NCBI GenBank assembly: GCA_947247005.1
Contig: OX365944.1
Span: forward strand, 18,823,501 to 18,887,500
DNA length: 64,000 bases
From: Spisula solida
Taxonomy: Eukaryota > Mollusca > Bivalvia > Venerida > Mactridae
Direction: 5' to 3'
Part shown: piece by piece, positions 53,101 through 61,354 of the stretch
How positions within the stretch are numbered: position 1 is the first letter of the stretch
Layout: the number at the start of each line of letters is the position of its first letter
Program-made: the position numbers and the translations under genes
The notes under the pieces: model-generated
The model's input: only the letters and a program-made list of their open reading frames with translations
Database searches by the model: none
Told to the model about the DNA's origin: nothing

Positions 53101-54408
53101 TGAAAAAAACAGTGCAAATGGACCTGAAAACGTGGTCTTATCATTACTGCTACTAGTCATTTCTCACTTCAGATGTTTCTCACTAGTATATTTACATACA
53201 TGTACTGTAGAGGGGACAGGTAGATTTGTGTTTATTTGCTTATATTTATCCTCGCCACCGGAAATCCATATGGACGAAGCCCCCAGAAGAGGCTAGTCAC
53301 TTTAGTCTTTGGGGGATAGTGCATGATACAGAAGATGCTCCAGTTCCAGAAGCATCCCTGGTTCTTTTACCTCGCTAAACGTCTCGTCCAAAGAATGTTA
53401 GTAATTTTAGTTATGTTAGGTGGGAAACACTGAAAAGCTTTTCTGTTTTTGACCGTCTGGAGTAGGGATCGAACCCACAACCTTCAGATCAGCAGTCAGT
53501 AGCCCTTACCACTAGACCAGTTATCCACCTACTCAGGTAGATCATGGGCTGTGATTGAGTATATATGTCATGAGGTGTGAATTTTGCTGTTTTTGTTGTT
53601 TATTGTTAACTTAGATAGGGTAGAGATATTTATATGTCAATGTGTGTCTTTTTATCAAGGATGTATTTTGTAGAACAAATTGTAAATACATTGTTAAATT
53701 TAAATGCATGTTTGTGTCCTTTTTTGTTTGAGTTTTTTACTTTAAATATTTAAAACATAAAATACAATTTGTTACACCCAGGTAAACATGGTATATGTAT
53801 TCTAATTCCTTTAATTATCTCATGTATGTATAACCCAATTTAATTAACCAGTCAGAGTGTACAACAATGACAGTAATTTACACCTCAGTATATTCTTATA
53901 CTACACCATTTACCAGGGTGAAGTCTGGCTTCCCTGCAGCAGGGAGTTTACAGGTCCTTCCTGCAGAGAGAACTTTTTGGACCCATAACTTTTGAGGAGG
54001 TCTTATTACTGAGGTGGCCTTAAGGTGATGTTTAATTGCAGGATAAACATAAATCTTTGATTAAATACCCATTAAAACACACACTTTGAAAACAGGAGCT
54101 AAGAATACGATTATGCGCTCAACAAAATAGCTGTGATAAAGTGCTGACAATGCACGAGAATATTTGCCAGTGTCATGAATCTGATTGTGTTATAAATGGA
54201 AGATACACAAATTTATGGAACAATTTAGTTCGCATTACCAATTAAAATACATTTTAACAATTCAAAGGCTATTGAAGTCAGAAATATGTTGATTTACAAA
54301 GAATTTTCCGTGCAAACTCGTGCGACATGTCCGAAATTTCCTACCCATGAGAAAATCACAGAAATCCTTGTTGGGGTTTTCCGAAGTTGGGTCCTTTCTT
54401 TTGCTCAT
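41095..54408 (-). CDS. POLB: DNA polymerase beta (complete)
   Basis: Twelve exons on the minus strand join in phase into 335 codons plus TGA, the length of human POLB. Family role: base excision repair in the nucleus, filling the one-base gap left by AP endonuclease and removing 5'-deoxyribose phosphate. Visible: 8-kDa lyase domain (to about residue 88) with Tyr40 and Lys73, equivalent to human Tyr39 and Lys72; helix-hairpin-helix at [13 protein letters not shown]; polymerase fingerprint CGSFRRG, then GDIDI carrying Asp191 and Asp193, and Asp256 in RRLDIRI; YFTG at 271-274 and Arg283, numbered as in human. Nothing essential is missing. The start ATG at 54408 has ACC before it and opens MSKRKDP, like the human protein. 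The reading frame stays open upstream to another ATG at 54561 (see findings). Converges with MASK and diverges from the gene at 55021. Flies and C. elegans lack POLB; its presence fits a lophotrochozoan. Confidence 0.97.
41206..41462. mobile_element. MITE, CAGGGGTGTCAA subfamily, 6-bp target duplication AAGATA
   Basis: Right end TTGACACCCCTG, left end CAGGATTGTCAA. AAGATA is perfect on both sides (41200-41205, 41463-41468). Lies in the last POLB intron, 16 bases before exon 12. Confidence 0.8.
41831..42032 (-). CDS. POLB: POLB exon 11, third catalytic aspartate
   Basis: Starts [20 protein letters not shown] with Asp256; includes [20 protein letters not shown]. Its acceptor (TTGTACAG) and first 16 bases recur in a tandem array running into the intron. 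Donor GTACGT. Residues 238-304. Confidence 0.96.
42018..42372 (-). repeat. Tandem array containing the POLB exon 11 acceptor
   Basis: Monomers of about 40 bp alternate in two forms, giving an 81-bp dimer. The intact minus-strand CTGTACAG/GG or its close copy has its G at 42033 (used), 42116, 42196, 42277 and 42358. Alternating monomers have CACGTAC or CTGAAC instead. A diverged copy is at about 42541-42580. Confidence 0.9.
42757..42843 (-). CDS. POLB: POLB exon 10
   Basis: Acceptor CATTTTACAG. Encodes [19 protein letters not shown] and LSLGDSKFM. Donor GTATGA, phase 0. Confidence 0.95.
43204..43274 (-). CDS. POLB: POLB exon 9, catalytic aspartates
   Basis: Acceptor TGTTACAG. Encodes [19 protein letters not shown] with metal-binding Asp191 and Asp193. 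Donor GTAAAT, phase 0. Confidence 0.96.
43778..43850 (-). CDS. POLB: POLB exon 8
   Basis: Acceptor ATATTTCAG. Encodes [19 protein letters not shown], ending at the family signature. Donor GTGAAT. Confidence 0.96.
44181..44235 (-). CDS. POLB: POLB exon 7
   Basis: Acceptor TTTGTACAG. Encodes [18 protein letters not shown] (human YFGDFEKRIPREEMLQMQ). Donor GTAGTG, phase 0. Confidence 0.96.
44410..45238. mobile_element. 829-bp hAT-type non-autonomous element, 8-bp target duplication GAACTAGT
   Basis: Starts TAGGGCTGT and ends ACAGCCCTA, perfect 9-bp inverted ends. GAACTAGT is perfect on both sides (44402-44409, 45239-45246). Interior AT-rich, no transposase. In POLB intron 6. Confidence 0.88.
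45728..45779 (-). CDS. POLB: POLB exon 6
   Basis: Acceptor TTTTGTAG. Encodes [18 protein letters not shown] (human DLRKNEDKLNHHQRIGLK). Donor GTGAGA. Confidence 0.96.
45863..47949. repeat. 38-bp minisatellite, about 55 copies, in POLB intron 5
   Basis: Unit GAATTGAACTCTATTGGCAA plus CAATGAACCATTCCGGCA, with variants at a few sites (CAACG/CAATG, CCGGC/CCGAC/CTGGC/TCGGC). Contains a 12-monomer (456-bp) higher-order duplication. Apparent open frames inside are repeats read in three phases, not genes. Confidence 0.97.
46580..47490. repeat. 456-bp higher-order repeat within the minisatellite (two copies)
   Basis: Rare variants recur exactly 456 bp apart: GCAGAATGAAACTC near 46690 and 47146, TTGACAACAATG near 46972 and 47428, CTCTATCGGC near 47005 and 47461. 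Boundaries approximate. Confidence 0.85.
48409..48458 (-). CDS. POLB: POLB exon 5, helix-hairpin-helix end
   Basis: Acceptor TCAACAG. Encodes [16 protein letters not shown] (human PSAARKFVDEGIKTLE). Donor GTATTT. Confidence 0.95.
49040..49135. repeat. 32-bp tandem repeat, three copies, POLB intron 4
   Basis: TATAAAGTTTTGGACATTAA plus GAGTATAATATT occurs three times without change. Different sequence from the MASK 32-bp array. Confidence 0.9.
49894..49921. repeat. 13-bp stem hairpin
   Basis: AATAGCCAGCGCT, AA loop, AGCGCTGGCTATT. Strong for AT-rich surroundings. In POLB intron 4. Confidence 0.7.
50767..51304. mobile_element. 538-bp MITE with TTAA target duplication
   Basis: Ends AGGTGCTGCCTCACA and TGTGAGGCAGTCCCT, flanked by TTAA (50763-50766, 51305-51308). 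A perfect 24-bp palindrome lies at 51111-51134 (CTATAGGGTATT and its reverse complement). TTAA points to piggyBac- or Kolobok-type mobilisation. In a POLB intron. Confidence 0.78.
51382..51746. mobile_element. MITE, CAGGGGTGTGGAATTCC ends (CTTGCCC-rich)
   Basis: Left CAAGGGTGTGGAAATTCCC, right GGAATTCCACACCCCTG. Interior has several ACTTGCCC copies. AAACT lies on both sides. A related, longer copy covers about 11563-11897. In a POLB intron. Confidence 0.7.
51813..51871 (-). CDS. POLB: POLB exon 4, helix-hairpin-helix start
   Basis: Acceptor ATTTCAG. Encodes [20 protein letters not shown]. Donor GTAAGA. Residues 89-107 plus two bases. Confidence 0.95.
52442..52516 (-). CDS. POLB: POLB exon 3, lyase nucleophile
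   Basis: Acceptor ATTGTAG. Encodes [20 protein letters not shown]. Lys73 aligns with the human Schiff-base Lys72. Donor GTATGA. Residues 64-88. Confidence 0.96.
52715..52839 (-). CDS. POLB: POLB exon 2, lyase domain
   Basis: Acceptor TTCTTTCAG. Encodes [20 protein letters not shown] and KEARGL. Residues 22-63. Donor GTAAAT. Confidence 0.96.
52930..53061. mobile_element. MITE fragment, CAGGGGTCCTAC family
   Basis: Right end GTAGGACCCCTG is clear; the interior matches the family in reverse orientation but the left side is shortened. In POLB intron 1. Confidence 0.5.
53220..53530 (-). repeat. tRNA-derived SINE, minus strand, POLB intron 1
   Basis: Minus strand from about 53523 reads TGGTCTAGTGGTAAGGGC (A box) and GGGTTCGATCCC (perfect B box). 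The ends do not pair as an acceptor stem and a unique body follows, so SINE rather than tRNA gene. Confidence 0.6.
54345..54408 (-). CDS. POLB: POLB exon 1 (start)
   Basis: Starts ATG at 54408 with [20 protein letters not shown]; 21 codons plus one base, then donor GTAGGA. The TSENPNKD segment is variable in the family. Confidence 0.93.
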
Positions 54409-55020
54409 GGTCGGTGTTTTGTGGAGTCGATTCAAATAAACACGGGGCAAGACACTTTTGTGTGCTTTAAAATGACAAACTACACGTGAATAACAACGAA
54501 TTATGCCAAATATCATCAATTTTCGCTGATTTAGTCGGTTTGTTGTCTTCCCACAATGCAATGCGTCTCAGCTGATACCGAGCTTCGCGCGTGGGTACGC
54601 GTCACAGCAAATACGCAGAAACCAGTCATGTGTGTACAACTTCCGGTATCCCCACGTCAATGCAGCATTTTTTACTGAAAGTTTAAAAGAACACGCCCAG
54701 ATCTATCCCACGTCTTTGTATGAATAAAACTAAGCGCAACAATAAGTTTATTTAAATATCAAAAGATAAGTCGCTGTTCTATTGTAATCTATCTTTTCTG
54801 GGAACGAGGAACTGTCAAAAATTTACGGGGAATCCCTCACCCGTCTAAAATTACCACGTTCAATAAACCTATCTACCTTATCGCCCGGAAGTATAAAATT
54901 TTGCATATAAACAGTTCAGCTTGCTAAACGTGTCATAAGAATCTTCAGAAGCGAACGCGACTTACGACATTCTATCTACTTGCACAATTTGCACCCGACT
55001 TCGTTCTTGCATCATCAATC
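54409..55020. promoter_or_regulatory. Shared divergent promoter region, POLB (-) and the 55021 gene (+)
   Basis: 612 bp separate the two start codons. CpG steps are concentrated around 54575-54660 (GCTTCGCGCGTGGGTACGCG) while the flanks are CpG-poor. CCACGTCA at 54652-54659 is TGACGTGG on the other strand, the consensus for XBP1/ATF6. CCACGT also occurs at 54709. Only one TATA-like site is seen, on the + side. Confidence 0.55.
54892..54899 (+). promoter_or_regulatory. TATA box for the 55021 gene
   Basis: TATAAAAT in a sharp change from CpG-containing sequence, 122 bp before the ATG at 55021. A transcript starting about 30 bp downstream would have a 5' UTR of roughly 95 bases. Confidence 0.5.
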
Positions 55021-55027
55021 ATGTGTG
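55021..55027 (+). CDS. Probable first coding exon of a class II glutamine amidotransferase gene, perhaps GFPT (5' end only)
   Basis: ATG TGT G followed by GTAAGT. Met-Cys-Gly is the start of class II (Ntn) amidotransferases, where Cys becomes the nucleophile after Met removal. From memory, vertebrate GFPT1 also has its first intron after ATGTGTG, whereas asparagine synthetase runs on in the same exon, so GFPT (hexosamine pathway, fructose-6-phosphate to glucosamine-6-phosphate) is preferred. A TATA box lies 122 bp upstream. No second exon was found in the next 9 kb, so the call rests on seven bases and context. Confidence 0.35.
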
Positions 55028-58000
55028 GTAAGTTATTTTATTTATTTCTTGAAATGGGACTGTTGAATTGTAATGTTAAGAGGTTCATAAAACCCTGGGT
55101 TTATATGTATAATTATGTTATTATCCAAATATACGGTTAAACCCTCGCTTTACTATCATTTAGATAGCAGTATATATCATATTCAGTGTATGTGCTCAAA
55201 AGAGTTATTTTCAAGCAGGACTTTTCAATGAATAATGCAAAATCCTAAATATTTTAAAAAAAATATGATTTAAATATTATTTTTACTTTCAAATAGTATT
55301 AGTTTACATGTATTGATTAATGTAGTGATACCACAGTATTGACTAATTCTTTAATACTTCAGTAATTAATGAATAACAGTAAATATCATCTGGTTCAACT
55401 TTGTATAGTTAAGTAACTTATTTCTTTAACTACATGTGATATCTTGCATTGATAATGTATGGTTTGCCTGGGGGTGTGATCACGCAGTATCTGCGTGTAT
55501 TCATTGTTACTTGTTTTAATAATAGTTTTAATTGTTCTCATAAATTATACTAAGAAGGTTAAGAAGAGCATGTCATCATTCATGTTAGTGTTTTCCGAGT
55601 TGTTTATTATTTTAACATTACTGTTAACAATAATCACCATACTCTCCATTTAATATACTGATGCAATATCCCTTTTCAATATATTATAATATTTTGTATA
55701 ATTATTCTGTCAAAAACATTTTTGCACTTGTATTGTAAGTGCTTTTTACGAGGATGCATTTCAATTTTTAATGATAATTTATGCTGATAGATATAGATAT
55801 AATAAAAATATATTGTAAAGAACTATTGTCACATTATAATAAATTAACATGTTCTTGATCTTGTTCATGTACATGCATGTAAAAAGTTGTTTTACATACA
55901 TCTATACTTATTCATGTATCTTTCAAATGGGTTTTTAATGTCCCTGCCCTTTAAAAAAACCAACAGGGCATGAAGTTTGGCATCATTCTGTTCTTGCATA
56001 AAAAGAGTTTTTTTGATCAGTTACGATTGGATGTATTCAATTTTTTGAGTACTTCAGCATTGACCAAAATGCCATAATAACTCCAATAACACAATACAGA
56101 CCAAAACATTACACCCATACTGATTTAAAGAAACCATTCTTGGATTTAAGGAGCTGGGGGAAAGCTGATTCTGGCATTAAGGCGCTGTGGTACTTAAAGC
56201 CATAAGAATGTCCCCTAGCCAACTTAATAAATCAAATTGAATGGGGAATAAATTTGTATTTGAACTGAGAAAACCATGCCAAATTGTTGGAGGCTGTAAT
56301 GATCCTATATTGTAAGTCTACTGTTATTTAGTCAAATAACGCATTCTCGATAGATACTTGATACAAATGCATCTGTGACAGAAAAAACTTTTTTCAACCA
56401 ATTTAATTACAAGTGACATATCATCATGTCTTACCATTCAGCATGGAAATGAATTGCTGTGACAGCTGTAAGCAATATGAACAAATTAAACTTATAATGC
56501 ATTCTGTGACATACGTCGTCTGTTGTTTCTTTCATTAAGTAGATTGTAAATAATTATGATGCCATGTCAGTTTATTGCCAGGTCGGTTTATCAAAAATTA
56601 ATTTTCTCAACCCTACTGTTTCGGGTTACATAACATGTTATATAGGGCTTTTTTGTGGCGACTCTTCCCCATGAAAAACTGAGTGTAATAAGACCGAAAA
56701 TACAGTACCATTTCTATAACATTTGACCTAGAAGTATTAATCATGATCTGCAGAGGTGTAATTCAAATGTCTGAAAGTAAGCTTTGGAGGATATTGAAAG
56801 GTCCAAACTTCATGAAGGGGCTTAAAGGTGACTGATCCCTTGTCCTGTTATCAGGTCCCTATTTGATGTAATACATTACTGATGTCACTGTGTGCTAATG
56901 AGAGACATTTATAGTGACTTTCATGCCTGAAAGCCGAAGATAGACCAAAGATCATATAGGTTAATAACCTAACCAGTCATAACTGAAATTTAGCTCTTGT
57001 CCGGTTTTTCATCCTCACATACACCAGTGGTAAGTCAAGTTCCCAGACTACCACAGGTGAAGAATACTCAGGTGAGTGAGAATGGGTTTTCTGGGACATG
57101 TAATTACTGATTCTGACTCAAGTTAGTACTGCAGTGAAATATTATGAAAAACTGTTCAATTTTGGTATTAAATGCAGACAAGTAGTTTCAAATCCTAATT
57201 TAAGTTTTTGACAGTCTGCTTTAATTAACCAGATCATGTCATTGAGATTATATGATTATTGCTCAAAGAGATGATACCAATGTTCTGATAGTTATATATG
57301 TGAAATATCTCACTTGCATGTTTAATAAATGTTAGGATGCTGTAATTAAACACTGATGTGTGAAGGGAACATGCAACATAACTCATGTAAATATTAAATC
57401 TGATTTACACATGTATATGCTTTATTAGCTTAAGTTTCAACTTTTCACAACAAGCACAACTTGTAAAATTTAAAGGACCTTTCAAAAAGTAGATCAAAGT
57501 AATAGTTAAAACATATTAAGTGAGTTTTTAATCTTTAAAAATGGCAAAGCGAAGAGTCCTTAAGCTTTCAGTCATTAAAAATTTACTCAATATGTTCTAA
57601 CTGACCTGCATTTTGATTGGCCGATGGAAATTTTTGACAACACAACAAAGTCATGAAGTTATGTCTGTAAAGAGTAAAATTTTATTGGCTCTAAATGTAG
57701 GTTATATTCTTAACTAATGGAGGTAACTCGCTCAATTTCTTTATTCAGTGTTTGTCTGTTACATTTTCATCAACTACTGATGTTACTACAATGAAAGAAA
57801 ATAATATGAATAAATTAAACAACCCGGTAGTATCTATGCTAACAGGTGCTCATATAAAGAAAAGATGAACTGTATAACTTCTTTTGAATGTATGTATTAA
57901 CAGTTGCTATATGAATTTTATACTTCAGTATTTCAATTATTTGAGATTACACTATGTTTAGATAGCTCTTAAAAATTTGAATTGTTCTTTACAAGTAGAT

Positions 58001-59629
58001 AAACACTCTGTTTGTTTAATTGGTTAAAGTACTTTTAAGAATCTGTAGTTTTATGGCTTCATTGAATTGATGTGCTCGTTTTTCATTTCAAGTGTTTTGT
58101 GCTTACCAGTGTCAAAGTAATTTTGTAATTAGCTTTAAACATTTGACATGGAACTAATTTATACTCAGGTGTTTTCGTTGTTGTACTGTAAGAATGTTTT
58201 GATTAGTTCAAATAACAACTCTGATTTGGCAACGGATAAGCAAGGATTCCATGTTAAATGTGCTTAGCTATACAGTAATTCTTGCTGATCCTACATGTGT
58301 GCAAACCAGTAGGCGATAAATGCAGAACACTATACCAGTGGCTTTAATAATGATTTGACCTTTATAACACAGATATCATTAATGATGCAATATATTTATG
58401 ATGCAACATCTAATGTATAATGCAGAGATTATTGACCTGTCAGATCCTCTTCAATAGCATAATTAAACAGCTGATTTCTTGTCTATATTCAACTCTGAAA
58501 ACTGTATATTTGTATGGCGACATACACTGATACAGTATGCAGTTCAAATCCCTCAATAGATATAAACTATGATAATCCATAAGCTGTAGAATTATGACAA
58601 GTTAGAGGAGTAATACAGACACATAATTATGTGAAAGATACAAGCTGTTTCAGTCACTGTACCAACGGGGCCATCTTATCCTGTGTGGTCAGATGTTTCA
58701 TGTGAGAACTGGATTGGTCAGCCACTTCCGCACACACAACAATCAACCAAGATGATACGCATCACAGACATGAATGGTCTGCTTCACCAGTGAAGGACAA
58801 ACATGATTATACAAACACAAATCTAACTGACCGACAATGCACAATTTTCTGTTGTAATACAAACAGGACCAACAATGCACAATTTGTTTGTAGAAATTGG
58901 TACATTCAATGCATTTGAAACTTTTTTTATATTCATGGGTGAGGGTCTGGTTAATTAATATCTCCGCACTATGTATCACGATAAGAACTCTATATAATGT
59001 ACTATTGATTCAAAACTAATTAAAAATACATGTTCATGATTGTACTGCGTTTACAAATTGTCAGTTAGTCAATATTTTGTAAAACATGCTTTTATTGCCT
59101 GTGTAAATGTTCCAGAAGAGGGGTGTTAAGTTTGGTCGGTCCCTGATAAAAATTGCCAGATCTTCATGCATGCATTGGCTCGCATCGCCTTAAAATTTAT
59201 TATATTATCATCTGTAATTTTGATGTACATGTATATTGAATACCACAATGTTTGGGTGTAACTTCAATACACTGCTGAATAATCAGGCTTAAGTTAACCA
59301 CATGTCATTATAAATGTTAATTTAAGTAATTAGCGTGCATGTTTTTACCTTTATTTGCGTGAAACACTCCCTTTGCTCTTATCTGTTGAATTTGTTTATG
59401 TTTTACAAAATCTGTGATAAATTGGGTGAAAATGTTATAAATGTGCACGTTTTATATCAATTCTTTTCTATTCTGTTTTTCTGTTTTACAATAACATGTT
59501 TTTTATTGACTGTTTCTGAACATAACTTGTTGCTGTTTTAAGTGTATCAGCTTGATAAGGTTTTGGTGAATTATATACATGTACCTGTGATATGCCGCAT
59601 AATGCACCACTTTAGTTTTGTTTACTTTA

Positions 59630-59923
59630 AAGGGGCATGCCCAGAAAACTGGAGTGTCTCAGTTTGCATACAACAAAATTGCTTTATCACTCGTAAAACC
59701 AACTATTACCAAAAAGTCAAAGAAGAATTTGACTTAAAAATTTACTCTATAACGCACACTTTGATATTTTGTATATCAATTCAAATAATTATTGACGACA
59801 ACAATATTTAGTTATTTTAAGACTAGTGGGATATTTTGTAACTTTTCATTATTTGACTAAAGTATTAAAATGATACCAATTTGATTGCTATTCGAGACAC
59901 TTCAGTTCCAGGGCATGCCCCTT
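59630..59923. mobile_element. About 294-bp MITE with TTAA target duplication
   Basis: Ends AAGGGGCATGCCC and GGGCATGCCCCTT inside inverted repeats of about 34 bp (to GTGTCTC and GAGACAC), flanked by TTAA. The short open frame inside is not a gene. Different family from 50767. Confidence 0.78.
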
Positions 59924-61279
59924 TAAATCATATTTTCTCCTAGGTTTTGCCTTTGATTAAAAATAATAAGAAAAAGTGTACAAAGTCGAAATAAAAAAGC
60001 CATAAAAACTATGCTATGGGGTCAAGTGGAATAGATTTTAGGGTACTGAGTACTGGGAGGCGCAAATGCTTTCCTTAGCACAAAAATAGTGTTTTATACT
60101 GTGAATAAACAAACAATCGTTGATTTACAATTAAGAGCCATAAATGTTTTATTATGATCAAGTGATTTTGAAGTTAACATCAGAAAGTACATTCAAGGTG
60201 TTTGTGTTCTTTATGAACCTTGTTTGTATTGGAGTTTACAATGACAATGTTTGCCTTATATATAGTTCAGTCCGGGTTAGAATACAGTGACGCAGCGGTC
60301 GGGTCCACTATTACGGTGTAAAACCAATTATAAAGGATTAAACATACAGCCATAATTTCAATGCTAAACTAACAAAGTATATTTGCTCTACCTATTCAGA
60401 CAATGGTTGTAATCTTCTGTGTACACATAAACGGCTACGTCACTGTCACCAGATCCTAACTGGATTATAATACCTTGGTCACAAATCCTCTGCTCACTGT
60501 CTGATCATTGGACAGCATATTTTGGTCCGATCAGGCCATATAGGCGGGACAAACTTCGTCTGGTCATAGGGCGGTCATCAGAGTAGTATAGACTCTTTGA
60601 AATATTCATTACTACTCATTGGTCGACATGTGCTTGATGCCTAGAAATCAGGTACACTTTGGATACACAGACATGATGGACCGGGGTATTGAAAAAATAT
60701 TAGGGATTCTATGAAGTTTTGTTGAAATATCTAATCCTTGCTTTGTTTCGTTATATTTAGGATTGAAAGTAAAAGTTGAATAGACCATTTGTAACCTTGC
60801 TCCTGATTGGCTCATTCTTAAAATTTGCTTGCAAATGTATTTAATGTATATTTAAGGTTTACTTATGCTATAAATATAATTAACTTAATTAGGTTTGGAA
60901 AAAACTGTAAAAATGACAAAATGTTTCTTAATACATGAAGTAAAAAACATGAATTATTATATTAAAATTCTACATTAATGTACCATGGTATAAACTAGAT
61001 GGCCTTATTATATATAAGATGGATTGAGGTGGTGTCCAATATTTAAGTTACATGACATGTTTTTGTATATGTATGTCGTTTATCAGAACCAGTTATTTAT
61101 AATGGAGATTGATCAGAATGAAGTGACCCAGTTTGCCAACAGTGCAGGCATGGGGGTATATTTGGGAGGTTGTGACCTAAATTCAAAAGTTTTTGTCTGT
61201 TTTAAACTTTTTCTCGTAGAAATTTCCCCACAAGGGGTTTGACATTACTGGCAGATAAAGCCTTAATATTAAATTAAGT

Positions 61280-61354
61280 TCGAGGGCTCCGTGCAAAACT
61301 ATTGTACATTCCTGTATAAATTGATGTAGTTACAATAGTTTTGCATCGAGCCCT
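61280..61354. repeat. 75-bp near-palindromic element
   Basis: GAGGGCTCCGTGCAAAACTA at left and TAGTTTTGCATCGAGCCCTC at right, with a short spacer. Probably a folding MITE. In the presumed first intron of the 55021 gene. Confidence 0.65.

Noticed and set aside
53455..53523. Functional tRNA gene on the minus strand
   Set aside because: Good A and B boxes but no acceptor-stem pairing; a SINE body follows.
59542..59811. 89-codon open frame on the + strand
   Set aside because: It lies largely in a TTAA-flanked MITE, shows no domain, and has no splice context.
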